NCBI RefSeq assembly: GCF_003688415.1
Contig: NZ_REFJ01000004.1
Coordinates: forward strand, 124,001-188,000
From: Umboniibacter marinipuniceus
Lineage (GTDB): Bacteria; Pseudomonadota; Gammaproteobacteria; Pseudomonadales; DSM-25080
Direction of reading: 5' to 3'
DNA: 64,000 nucleotides
The translations under genes were made by a program, and so were the position numbers. Shown here piece after piece: positions 51,128 to 60,300 of this stretch. The notes below the pieces were generated by a model. The model did no database searches, had not been told where the DNA came from, and saw only the letters and a program-made list of their open reading frames with translations. Numbering within the stretch: the first letter of the stretch is position 1; the number at the start of each line of letters is the position of its first letter.

Positions 51128-52402
51128 TTACAGACGATCTAACATCGCGTACCACAACATGCCAGCAACCATTCCCGGGTAGCGCAACAGCGTACCACCA
51201 GGGAAAGTGTACGTAGGAGCGCGGCACAAGACATCAAATTGTTCCGCCGTGCCTGCCAGAGCGTCGGCAATTAGCTTACCAGCGAAAGAGGCCAGCACCA
51301 CACCATGACCGGAATAGCCCTGTGCGTAGAAGACATTCTTACCTAGACGTCCGAAGTGAGGCATGCGATTCATGGTAATCGCCAAGGTTCCACCCCACGC
51401 ATAATCAATTTTTACATCGTCCAACTGGGGGTAAATAGACAGCATCGGCTTGCGGACGAAATTGGCAATATCCTTCGGGAATTTCTTACCATAGTTTTCA
51501 CCACCGCCAAAACAGAGACGATTGTCCGGGGTCAGACGCCAATAGTTCACCACAAACTTCGAATCTACAACCGCTTCGTTATCACGAATTAAGGAGCGAG
51601 CACGGTCGTACCCAAGCGGCTCCGTAGCCACCACAAAGTTGTTAATAGGTAGAATTTTTCCTGCCACACGCTTTTCTAGTTTTTCAAGGTAGCCGTTACA
51701 GCCAAGCACAACATAGTCTGCTACCACCACACCGTCAGCGGTCTCAATTCGCGTTGGCTCACCCTGGTCATAACTAATCACGCGTGATGCTTCATAAATG
51801 ATCGCACCGGCTTCTTCAGCGGCTTTAGCAAGACCGCAAACATAGTTAAGCGGATGAACATGACCTGAGCGTGTATCGAGCTGTCCGCCGTTAAAGACCT
51901 TAGCACCTACTTTCTCAGACATTTCCTCAGCGGAAACAAAGTTAATCCAATCACACTGGTATTCGGTATTCAGTTTATCGATATAACCCTTGTACCATTC
52001 CTCGTCGGACTTCTTGTAGCACGCGTGAATGATACCTGGCGTCCAATCACACTCAATGTTGTGCTTTTCGATCCGACGCTTCATCTCATCCATCGCCGCC
52101 CAGTTTAAGTCCCACTGAGCTTTAGCATCACCCTTGCCAACCTTCTTCTCCAGGTCAATCTGATCGTGACGAGGCTCACCGCTGGCTTGACCACCGTTTC
52201 GTCCCGATGCACCCCAGCCAACTCGATTCGCCTCTAAAAGGATGACCTTGTAGCCACGCTCCGCCAAATTTAAGGCGGCGCTGACGCCGGTAAAACCACC
52301 ACCAATGACACAGACATCGGCACGTTGCTCGCCTTTAAGTGCGGGCCGAGTGATGAGTTCATTTGCCGTAGCGGCATAATAGGACTGAATGTGTTCGCTC
52401 AT
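51128..52402 (-). CDS. FAD-dependent oxidase, gamma-glutamylputrescine oxidase (PuuB)-like
   Basis: DAO-family flavoenzyme of 424 residues. The N-terminal dinucleotide-binding motif is VIGGGFTGVSAALNLAERG (about residues 32-50), followed by LLEANRVGWGASGRNGGQASGE, the signature of the PuuB/OrdL group. A second FAD segment is near the C-terminus (YAQGYSGHGVVLASFAGKLIAD). PuuB oxidises gamma-glutamylputrescine; relatives act on other secondary amines. No puuA, puuC or puuD is adjacent, so the substrate remains open. A perfect palindrome sits 31-48 bp upstream of the start. Confidence 0.82.
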   Translation of the reverse strand: MSEHIQSYYAATANELITRPALKGEQRADVCVIGGGFTGVSAALNLAERGYKVILLEANRVGWGASGRNGGQASGEPRHDQIDLEKKVGKGDAKAQWDLNWAAMDEMKRRIEKHNIECDWTPGIIHACYKKSDEEWYKGYIDKLNTEYQCDWINFVSAEEMSEKVGAKVFNGGQLDTRSGHVHPLNYVCGLAKAAEEAGAIIYEASRVISYDQGEPTRIETADGVVVADYVVLGCNGYLEKLEKRVAGKILPINNFVVATEPLGYDRARSLIRDNEAVVDSKFVVNYWRLTPDNRLCFGGGENYGKKFPKDIANFVRKPMLSIYPQLDDVKIDYAWGGTLAITMNRMPHFGRLGKNVFYAQGYSGHGVVLASFAGKLIADALAGTAEQFDVLCRAPTYTFPGGTLLRYPGMVAGMLWYAMLDRL

Positions 52403-52432
52403 GCTTTAAATCCTGAATCATGTGTAAAATAT

Positions 52433-52450
52433 ATTTTACAGAGTGTACAC
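52433..52450. promoter_or_regulatory. Perfect 18-bp palindrome, probable operator of the PuuB-like gene
   Basis: TGTAAAATATATTTTACA reads identically on both strands. It lies 31-48 bp before the oxidase ATG in the divergent gap with the Kazal-type lipoprotein gene. The shape suits a dimeric repressor (TetR, GntR or Cro-like). The regulator is unknown. Confidence 0.65.
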
Positions 52451-52552
52451 CGAAGTCTGCGTCGAAAGAAAGCGCCCTAGAGCACAAAAAATTGCGGTCA
52501 GCCCCCCACTGTAACTACAATAGCGCTCTTTCAAATTTTCGGAGCTGCTTTC

Positions 52553-52867
52553 ATGCCCTTTCGCGTTGTTTTTGGCACATTTTTGCTACTATTAAGCCTA
52601 TCGGCCTGTGCACCATTCACCTTGCCTGGCGACGAAAGTGAAGAGGCTGAAGCGTCACAACCGATTAAAGTTGAATGCCCTCACTTCCCAGCCGATGGCG
52701 CATTAACCATTTGCACAATGGAATATATGCCGGTCTGCGGCCAAGACACTCAGGGCGAATGGCGTACCTATGCCAATGCCTGTGATGCGTGCGCCAGCGG
52801 TGCCACACATCACTTAGCTAATTCGTGCGAAATGCACGCTAACTCCGAGGAATCGAATGGGAAATAG
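52553..52867 (+). CDS. Kazal-type protease inhibitor-like lipoprotein
   Basis: Small predicted lipoprotein of 104 residues. The signal peptide has a lipobox LSAC (Cys19). The mature part has exactly six further cysteines (42, 54, 62, 77, 80, 92) in a Kazal-like order, with C-x7-C and C-x2-C spacing, and the diagnostic YMPVCGQD and YANACDAC. Kazal domains normally inhibit serine proteases. A few bacterial examples are known, but the target here is unknown. The gene overlaps cmoA by 11 bp and probably shares its transcript. Confidence 0.75.
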   Translation: MPFRVVFGTFLLLLSLSACAPFTLPGDESEEAEASQPIKVECPHFPADGALTICTMEYMPVCGQDTQGEWRTYANACDACASGATHHLANSCEMHANSEESNGK

Positions 52868-53588
52868 AAAGGACAGTGTTTACGCCAATCCCTTAACCGA
52901 AGTTCATCAGTTCAAATTTGATGACCGCGTAGCACAATGCTTCCCCGATATGATCACCCGTTCAGTTCCGGGTTACGAGACGATTATTGCGATGACTGGC
53001 GTAATGGCTCAGCGCTTCGCGCAGGCCGATAGCCATATCTATGACTTGGGTTGTTCTCTGGGCGCGTCGTTATTGTCCATGCGACAACATGTTGATGACG
53101 CTTCCATCCAAATTATTGGTGTGGATAACTCGGCGGCGATGATTGAACGCTGTACTCATATCGTGGCATTGAACAACTCGCCTATTCACACTGAGCTTCG
53201 CCTAGAAGACATGCAAACCACCGAACTTTGCAATGCCTCGGTGGTGGTCCTCAATTTCACGCTTCAATTTATTCCAATTGAAGAGCGCGGCCCACTCATT
53301 GACCGAATCTACGCAGCGATGAAACCTGGTGGGATTCTCATTCTAAGTGAAAAGATTCGCTTTGAAGACGAGCATCTGCAACAGCTCAATACCGAACTCC
53401 ACCACGAGTTCAAGCGCGGCAACGGTTACAGCGATCTAGAGATTGCACAAAAGCGGAGTTCCCTGGAAAACTACCTTCGCGCCGAAACCATTAAGAGTCA
53501 TGAGTCACGCCTTGCGACGGCCGGTTTTAGTAGTATTGACGTATGGTTTCAGTGTTTCAACTTTGCTTCAGTGGTGGCGATTAAATGA
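52857..53588 (+). CDS. cmoA: Carboxy-S-adenosyl-L-methionine synthase CmoA
   Basis: Makes carboxy-SAM from SAM and prephenate for wobble cmo5U synthesis, 243 residues. Signatures are FKFDDRVAQCFPDMITRSVPGYETII and the SAM-binding YDLGCSLGASLLSMR, then LNFTLQFIP. The start overlaps the lipoprotein gene and the stop overlaps the cmoB start (ATGA-type), so the three are coupled. Length and motifs are normal. Confidence 0.96.
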   Translation: MGNRKDSVYANPLTEVHQFKFDDRVAQCFPDMITRSVPGYETIIAMTGVMAQRFAQADSHIYDLGCSLGASLLSMRQHVDDASIQIIGVDNSAAMIERCTHIVALNNSPIHTELRLEDMQTTELCNASVVVLNFTLQFIPIEERGPLIDRIYAAMKPGGILILSEKIRFEDEHLQQLNTELHHEFKRGNGYSDLEIAQKRSSLENYLRAETIKSHESRLATAGFSSIDVWFQCFNFASVVAIK

Positions 53589-54544
53589 TAGATTTCAATA
53601 ACGCACTAAAAGCCATGACCGACGCAGGGGTCAACCCCTGGCCGGGGCTCGCTGAGCAGCTCAGCGCCCGCTTTAATCAGCAGCGTTACGGGGATTTGCC
53701 TCGCTGGCTAGATGCATTAGATCAACTGCCTGAATTACCCGTGGATACCCGTCGTACTGATCTTGATACGGTTACTGTCAGCGGTAGTGAGCAAGTTGAC
53801 TTGCGTGATCAGCTCATGCAGTTTCATCCTTGGCGTAAGGGGCCCTTCTCACTCTTTGGCACCCATATTGATACCGAATGGCGCAGCGATTGGAAATGGC
53901 AGCGACTTGCACCGCATCTCAGCCCGCTGGGAGGGCGAAAGGTGCTTGATGTAGGTTGCGGTAGCGGCTACCACTGCTGGCGAAGTCATGGCGCTGGCGC
54001 GGCGTTTACCTTGGGCATTGACCCAACGCCACTGTTTAATGTGCAATTTCGAGTGCTACAGAAATACTTAGGTTACCAAAATGTCCAAGTACTGCCGCTA
54101 GGTATTGAGGATCTACCCGCGAAGCTTCATTGTTTTGATACGACCTTTTCAATGGGTGTTCTTTATCATCGTAAGTCACCGATTGATCATTTGATTGAAC
54201 TGCGGGATACACTTAGACCCGGCGGTGAACTAGTGTTAGAAACCTTGGTGGTTGATGGTCCTGAAGGATATAGTTTGGTGCCTTCCGGGCGCTATGCAAA
54301 GATGGGGAACGTGTGGTTTTTGCCGTCAGTGGCCACCTTGACGAACTGGCTTGAGAAAGTCCGTTTCAAGAACGTGAGAGTTGTTGACCTAAACACCACC
54401 TCAACCGAGGAACAGCGCACCACCGACTGGATGACCTACCATAGTCTGGCTAACTTTCTTGACCCCGAGGACAGCACTAAGACGCTAGAGGGCTATCCAG
54501 CCCCCAAGCGGACGGTTGTGATTGCGGAAGCGCCCACTAATTAA
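53585..54544 (+). CDS. cmoB: tRNA U34 carboxymethyltransferase CmoB
   Basis: Transfers the carboxymethyl group of carboxy-SAM to 5-hydroxyuridine 34, yielding cmo5U, 319 residues. Typical segments are RKGPFSLFGTHIDTEWRSDWKW, the SAM-like fold VLDVGCGSGYHCWR, the family-typical TFSMGVLYHRKSPIDHL, and PGGELVLETLVVDG near the C-terminus. It is coupled to cmoA. Confidence 0.97.
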   Translation: MIDFNNALKAMTDAGVNPWPGLAEQLSARFNQQRYGDLPRWLDALDQLPELPVDTRRTDLDTVTVSGSEQVDLRDQLMQFHPWRKGPFSLFGTHIDTEWRSDWKWQRLAPHLSPLGGRKVLDVGCGSGYHCWRSHGAGAAFTLGIDPTPLFNVQFRVLQKYLGYQNVQVLPLGIEDLPAKLHCFDTTFSMGVLYHRKSPIDHLIELRDTLRPGGELVLETLVVDGPEGYSLVPSGRYAKMGNVWFLPSVATLTNWLEKVRFKNVRVVDLNTTSTEEQRTTDWMTYHSLANFLDPEDSTKTLEGYPAPKRTVVIAEAPTN

Positions 54545-54625
54545 CCGCAAAGCCGGTATGACGATGGCAACTTTGTCCGCCGGCTAATTAGTGTAAGCGT
54601 TAAATTGAACGCCGAGCTTCAGCCA

Positions 54626-55260
54626 TTACTTTGGCATTAAACGCCCTTTAGCCACTAACACCATCTTTACTAACTCAGCTAAAGAGTGTGTCTTCATCTT
54701 CTTCATTACTCGCCCGCGATGAATTTCGACGGTACGTTCAGAGATGCCTAGGTCAATACCAATCACCTTATTGGCATTGCCATCAACCATCATTTCCATC
54801 ACTTCGGTTTCACGCGCTGTGAGTGTAGCCAGGCGCTCCTGGACCACCCGCTTCTCGATGAGGAATTGACGCTTAGCGGCATCCTTGTCTAAAGCTCTGC
54901 TGATGGTATCGAGGAGCTCTTGCTCTCGATAGGGCTTAGTGACGAAATCTAATGCGCCATTTTGCATCGCTTCGACTGCCATTTGAATATCACCATGACC
55001 GGTTACGAAAATGATGGGCAGATTACAACCTAGTTCATTTAGGCGGCGATGGAGTTCCATGCCGTTCATACCAGGCATCCTGACATCCTGACATCCATCA
55101 CAATACAGCCGGACATTGATGAATTGTAGTCATCAAGGAATGCTTGCGCATCCGCATAAGTCTTGGCGGGTTGATCGACCGATTCCATCATTAATTCGAT
55201 AGAATCTCTAACTGCCTCATCGTCTTCAACGATGAATACCATTGCATTTTCTTCTGTCAT
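54626..55260 (-). pseudogene. FixJ/StyR-type response regulator, split by an 8-bp duplication
   Basis: Two overlapping minus-strand frames (55066-55260 and 54626-55078) together encode one NarL/FixJ-type regulator. The first has the receiver N-terminus (VFIVEDDEAVRDS; acceptor Asp56 in CIVMDVRM). The second continues GMNGMELHRRL, the receiver Thr/Lys (VTGHGD, VTKPY) and the LuxR-type HTH (LTARETEVMEMMVDGNANKVIG, SERTVEIHRGRVMKKM). Removing one copy of the 8-bp duplication at 55077-55092 restores a 208-residue protein of normal length. The second frame has its own ATG with AGGA upstream. It is divergent from a matching histidine kinase. It may be a pseudogene, a phase-off allele or a sequencing error. 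Confidence 0.85.
55077..55092. repeat. 8-bp tandem duplication (ATCCTGAC x2) inside the response regulator
   Basis: ATCCTGAC is repeated head to tail (55077-55084 and 55085-55092), followed by ATCC. One copy would keep the reading frame of the regulator; two copies shift it. See the split response regulator entry. Confidence 0.97.
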
Positions 55261-55361
55261 ACCTAACCTTTATCCGTAAGGGTGCTATTTACTTTGTATA
55301 AGCGTAGACTAATTTAGACCATTGCTTAAGCTATTAATTCACATTAGGACAACAATTTCCA

Positions 55362-56888
55362 ATGGATCATCAAGAGATTGAAGAACAGGACTGCCTCCTG
55401 TTGGTTGACGACCACCCTACCGCACTGTCAATGTTGCAGCTAGTACTTGCTAACAAACCCTATCGTTTAGTGACAGCTAGCAACGGTCAAGAGGCGATAC
55501 GTCAGGCGAAATATCATCGTCCAGCCCTGGTTCTTCTTGATATCATGATGCCAGACATGGATGGCTTTGAAGTTTGCGAGAGGCTCAAAGCCGATGCAGA
55601 CACCGCTGATTCAGCCATTATTTTCCTCTCGGCAGTAGACGACAGCGAAGTAAAAGTTCGTGGATTTAATGTGGGTGCGGTTGATTATATCAACAAGCCC
55701 TTTTCGGGCCCGGAAGTCGTCGCTCGAGTCGAGACCCACCTGCGAACCAAACACCTAGAAGATCGACTTGCCCGACAGAATAGTCAGTTAGAGGCGCAAA
55801 ACCAACGGATACTCGAATCTATTAACGAAGGCATCATCGGCACCGATCGCGAGGGACGCATTACCCTCATAAACGATGCCGCTGAGCAAATGACCGGCTG
55901 GGCTAACCAATCCTTAATGGAGAAAAGTGTTAGCAACGTCTTCGAGGAGAGTGACCGACTGATACTCCAACAACTCATTACTCAGGGCCAAAGTTTTGCG
56001 AGTGAAACTATTGATATGCTATCGGCAAGCCAACGGGCTTTCCCGGTATCGCTATCCATTACACCTACTCGCTATCGCGGTGAGATTGAAGGTGCCGTAT
56101 TAGTTTTCCGAGACATCACAGAGCAGCTCGCTCAGGATGATGCGTTGAATAATGCCGCGGAGGAGCTCAAAGAACAGCGGGAACGGCTCGCTCATATCGA
56201 AAGGCTGAGCACCATGGGCGAAATGACGGCGGGGTTTGCCCATGAGGTGAATCAACCTCTCACTGCAATTTCCAATTATGCCCGCGTTTGCGAGCGCTTC
56301 GCGAATAAGCTAGATCACCCACCTGAGCGACTCATCGAAACGCTCCAGAAGATGGAAAAACAAGCACTCCGGGCCAGTGAGGTTATTCAGCGCTTAAGAG
56401 ACTTTGTGAAACGCCCCATTGATGGCCGCGCATTATACTCACCTAATGAGCTGCTGTTAGAGATTGTTCAACTCGCTGAGGTTGATGCGAGAAATAATGG
56501 TGTTCAGATTCACCTAGATTTGCAATTCGGCGATGAACAGGTTTTCGTGGATCCAATCCAAATTCAGCAGGTGGCACTCAACCTCATTCGGAATGGGCTT
56601 GAAGCTATGGCTGACAGCGCTGAAAAGGACCTCGGTCTCTGGGTTAAGGGGATTGTTTTGGGTGATAAGATCCAGGTGTCTATTCGTGACCGAGGCGTTG
56701 GCCTAGCTGAAGGCGCAGAGAATGAACTATTTAACCCTTTCTACACCACCAAGAAAAATGGCATGGGTATTGGCCTCAGCGTTTGCAATACCATCATTAA
56801 GGACCATCAGGGCCATATTGGCTATCGGCGCGAGCCTTCAGGTGGAACGACATTTTGGTTTGAGCTGCCAATAGGGTTAGCGGAATAG
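55362..56888 (+). CDS. Histidine kinase with receiver and PAS domains (REC-PAS-HisKA-HATPase)
   Basis: Soluble sensor kinase of 508 residues without membrane segments. The receiver (about 10-130) has acceptor Asp60 in LVLLDIMMPDMDG and the switch Lys in INKPF. A coiled linker and a PAS domain (about 148-258) follow. The HisKA domain carries His294 in GFAHEVNQPLTAISNY, the FixL/TtrS-type H box. The ATPase N box is NLIRNGLEA, and the G boxes are RDRGVG and GMGIGLSV. No heme-binding His of FixL is recognisable with confidence. The divergent FixJ-type regulator is its likely partner and is frameshifted here. Confidence 0.88.
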   Translation: MDHQEIEEQDCLLLVDDHPTALSMLQLVLANKPYRLVTASNGQEAIRQAKYHRPALVLLDIMMPDMDGFEVCERLKADADTADSAIIFLSAVDDSEVKVRGFNVGAVDYINKPFSGPEVVARVETHLRTKHLEDRLARQNSQLEAQNQRILESINEGIIGTDREGRITLINDAAEQMTGWANQSLMEKSVSNVFEESDRLILQQLITQGQSFASETIDMLSASQRAFPVSLSITPTRYRGEIEGAVLVFRDITEQLAQDDALNNAAEELKEQRERLAHIERLSTMGEMTAGFAHEVNQPLTAISNYARVCERFANKLDHPPERLIETLQKMEKQALRASEVIQRLRDFVKRPIDGRALYSPNELLLEIVQLAEVDARNNGVQIHLDLQFGDEQVFVDPIQIQQVALNLIRNGLEAMADSAEKDLGLWVKGIVLGDKIQVSIRDRGVGLAEGAENELFNPFYTTKKNGMGIGLSVCNTIIKDHQGHIGYRREPSGGTTFWFELPIGLAE

Positions 56889-56895
56889 CAGCCAT

Positions 56896-56924
56896 AAAAA
56901 AACGCGCTTTAGCGCGTTTTTTTT
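56896..56924. terminator. Bidirectional terminator between the kinase gene and csrA
   Basis: AAAAAAACGCGCT and AGCGCGTTTTTTTT form a compact hairpin with A and T runs on both sides, serving the two convergent genes. It touches the csrA stop. Confidence 0.93.
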
Positions 56925-57126
56925 AAGAGTTGACGATAAGCTCTGATGGCTCGATATCATCATCTTCATTTTGAATTCGTTCATAAATCTCTTCGCGATG
57001 AACCGACACATCACGCGGCGCCTCAATCCCAAGGCGAACTTGGTTGCCTCGACACCCTAAAACGCTGACTACGACGTCATCGCCAATCACCAGTCTTTCA
57101 CCAATTTTACGGGTTAGGATCAACAT
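56923..57126 (-). CDS. csrA: Carbon storage regulator CsrA
   Basis: RNA-binding dimer that binds GGA motifs in mRNA leaders and regulates metabolism, motility and biofilm. It has 67 residues, starts [20 protein letters not shown], and ends with the RNA-contacting [16 protein letters not shown] segment typical of the family. It stands alone here, with no alaS or tRNA genes beside it. Confidence 0.97.
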   Translation of the reverse strand: MLILTRKIGERLVIGDDVVVSVLGCRGNQVRLGIEAPRDVSVHREEIYERIQNEDDDIEPSELIVNS

Positions 57127-57278
57127 AACTCACTCCCTGTATTAACTTCGGCAATAACAAACAACTGCGTTATCACCCCATTGAGTTAATTATCGTCGGA
57201 AGCAGCCTTTTTTTATATCCGAAAGATCACCTAATTAGTAAGCAATTACTCGCAGACCCCCCAACCTCCATCGCCAAC

Positions 57279-57299
57279 AAAAAAAGCGCCTAGCGCCTG
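57279..57299 (-). terminator. Rho-independent terminator of the hybrid kinase operon
   Basis: On the minus strand AGGCGC-TAG-GCGCTT forms a short stem (one G-T wobble) followed by seven T, 11 bp after the stop. Confidence 0.7.
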
Positions 57300-57309
57300 A
57301 TCTCGAAAA

Positions 57310-60300
57310 CTAAATCTCCCTGAATCGTTCTATTTCAGCAGGATCTACGGAGAACTCCACAGCAACCGCATCCAGATACGCCAGCCAAGACAAGACGATA
57401 CTTTCTTTTGTCTGAGTCCACTGGGAAGTCTGCCCCGCTTTTGCATCGCGATCTACCGCTGTAACCAGCTGTGCCATACGTTTCGCGCCAACCATCGGCG
57501 CTGTGCCCTTAATTCGATGTGCCGAGCTCTGTAACTGCTTCGCATCACCCATCAACTCAGCGTGCTTCATCACCACTAAATCGGCATGAGTAGAGCGCAG
57601 AAACTCCATTAATAGGGTATCGAGCATAGCGTTGTCGTCAACTAGCGCCTTTAACTCTGCAAAGTCTGCATCAGCAGCGATCTTTTCCTTCGGGTTGGCA
57701 GCAGCTGAGCCAACGGCAGCGTCATATTCAGCATCACCCCTTGTCGGCAACGCAGGCTCCGTTGTCGCATCGGCATCGCCATGAGCTAACGGTTCGCGAC
57801 CTTTCCGTTCAGTGTGTTGATCTACCTTGATCATCAGCCCTGAAGACAGTCCTTCGCCTTCCGCTACAGGAGGGGATTTTGGCTTAGGGAGCGGCTCTAT
57901 GCTGGACTTGGAGCTTGCTGGCTGCAGTTCAACTTCGGATTCCGGCTCGCTAAGATATTTAGCCAACTCATCGCGAAGCATCCGCAATGAAAATGGTTTG
58001 GGTAAGTAACCACTGAAGCCAACTTCCAGACAGTGCTCACGCTCACCGTCGAGCGCATTCGCAGTGGTCGCAATCACCGGGAGTCCCGATGCACCCTCGG
58101 CTTCCTCATTGGCCCTAATTCTTCGAACCAGCTCGTAACCGTCCATTTCAGGCATATGACAATCAGACAAGATTAAGTCGTATTGCTGTTGCGACATTGC
58201 GGCAAGTGCTTCCACGCCATTATTTGCCAAATCTGCCACTAAGCCAATTCGCGATAGCTGAGCCAAGGTTACCTTTTGATTAGTAGGATGGTCCTCCACT
58301 AATAGGATTTTGGCACTCGCCAGGGGCCTTACTGATTCCACTAACGGAATAGATGCAATGGCCGGAAGCGCACAGGGCTCTGCAGGAAAGCGGAAAGTTG
58401 CTACCGTGCCCTGTGGCGAGTTCGGTCGAAGACTCAGCTCTCCAGCCATTAAGTCCACCAAGCGCTTACAAATTGAAAGCCCTAGGCCAGTGCCGCCGAA
58501 GCGCCGTGACGTGCTTGACTCAGCCTGCTGAAACGGTGCGAAGATGGTCTCGAGTTGTGCGGAGTCGATGCCAATCCCGGTGTCGATAACTTGAACCTTC
58601 AACCAGCATTCAGCATGGTTCTCCATTGAGAAAACGATATCGACTTTGCCGCGCTCAGTGAACTTCAGCGCATTGCCAAGCAAATTCATAATCACTTGAC
58701 GCACTCGAGTCTGATCGAGCATAAAGCCGGTGGTGGGCCGATCCTTGAAGACAAGGTTAAACTGTAATCCACGTTTCGATGCAACGGGCCCCAAAGCCTG
58801 GTGGGCATGGCTAATCAAGGCCACGACATCAACGGGAATCCGCTCAATGATTAATTTTCCGGCATCAATCTTAGAGAAATCGAGCACATCATTGATAATC
58901 TCCAGCAAGCTTTCACCTGAAGAACGGACAGTTCGCAGCTGATCCTGCTGTACCTCGTCAAGCCTAGATTGTGCCAACACCTCCAGCATACCTAGGACAC
59001 CATTCAATGGTGTGCGAATTTCATGACTCATGGTAGCCAAAAACGATGATTTAGCGTCGGCAGCAGACTCGGCAACTTCTCGCGCCGCAATCAATTCGTT
59101 CTCCGCCCGTTGACGAGCCTTTACCTCATGCCTTAAGCGCTGATTCCAAAGAAAGATACCAATGAAGAAGCCAGCGATAACTAAGCCAGCTACGCCAAGG
59201 TAGCGATAGAAACGAACTCGGTCTAAGCCATAGTCATACTGCACTCGAAACCAGCGGTTTCGAGCCGTGGTTAGCTCTTCTTCCGTGACCGAGGCTAACC
59301 CCTTATTGAGGATGCTAACCAATTCAGGACGATCGTTTCGCACAGCTAGGTGAACCGGCGGTTCACCTAGGTCGATAGGCGTTGCTACCTTCAAATTACT
59401 ATGATTACCGCGGTCAATTTCGTAGCTTGCGTTGAGCGAGTTGCCAACAAACGCAAACGCCGTGCCATTCGCTACTAGGCTCAACGCGTCCTGCACGTTA
59501 TTAGTAAACAGGATACGAGCTTGAGGAACCGCGCGCTGCACTTCATCTGATACACGCCAGCCGCGCTGAAGCGCGACCAGCTTGTAGCGAAGATCACCCA
59601 AGTCCCGTACGTTGACATCTCTACGCGTAACAATCACATCGTTGGTGGTGTAGTAGGAGTCGGTAAACGATAGGTATTCACTTCGAGCATCGGTCCGCAC
59701 AACACTCGTTAGCAAATCGGCTTCTTTCTGCTCCAAGCTCGCTAAGCCATCATCCCAGCTCTCAACTCGCTGAATATCGAAACTTAGCCCTGTACGTTCA
59801 CTTAACAGTCTGAGTAAGTCGAGATCAATTCCGGATAGCTGATCGCGATTATCGAAGTAAAATGGCGCGTAAGGATCTTCAGGGAAGACTACTCGAATGG
59901 GTCCGCTGGATTCAACGAAGCTCACTTCGCGCTCACTCAGCCTAATCCCGCTATTTACAGCCTGAAAGTATCGCGCTGCGGCGCTATCAATTTGCGCCAC
60001 TTCAATCTCAGCCAGACGCTCTCGAGGCATCACATCGAAACCACGATCAATCAACAGCCGGAGGTCAGTGCGATTACTTCGCACCACAGGGTAAAGCAAA
60101 CTATAGGCTCTAAGATTGTGGTCGGACACAAGTCCGTGCCCCTGCTGCGCCGCCAAGAAATTCTCCGCGAAAATGGTGGAGCCAACCATGGCGACATCGG
60201 CCTCGCCGGATAACAACGCTTGCATGGCCTCTTGGTCTGAGCCCACTAGCGAAAGTTGATTGTCAACGCGATTTGCAAAGCGAGTGAATTCTGGGGAATA

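Noticed and set aside
52420-52641. Plus-strand ORF of 73 codons before the lipoprotein gene
   Set aside because: It spans the palindrome and promoter region and overlaps the signal peptide of the lipoprotein in another frame; no coding evidence.
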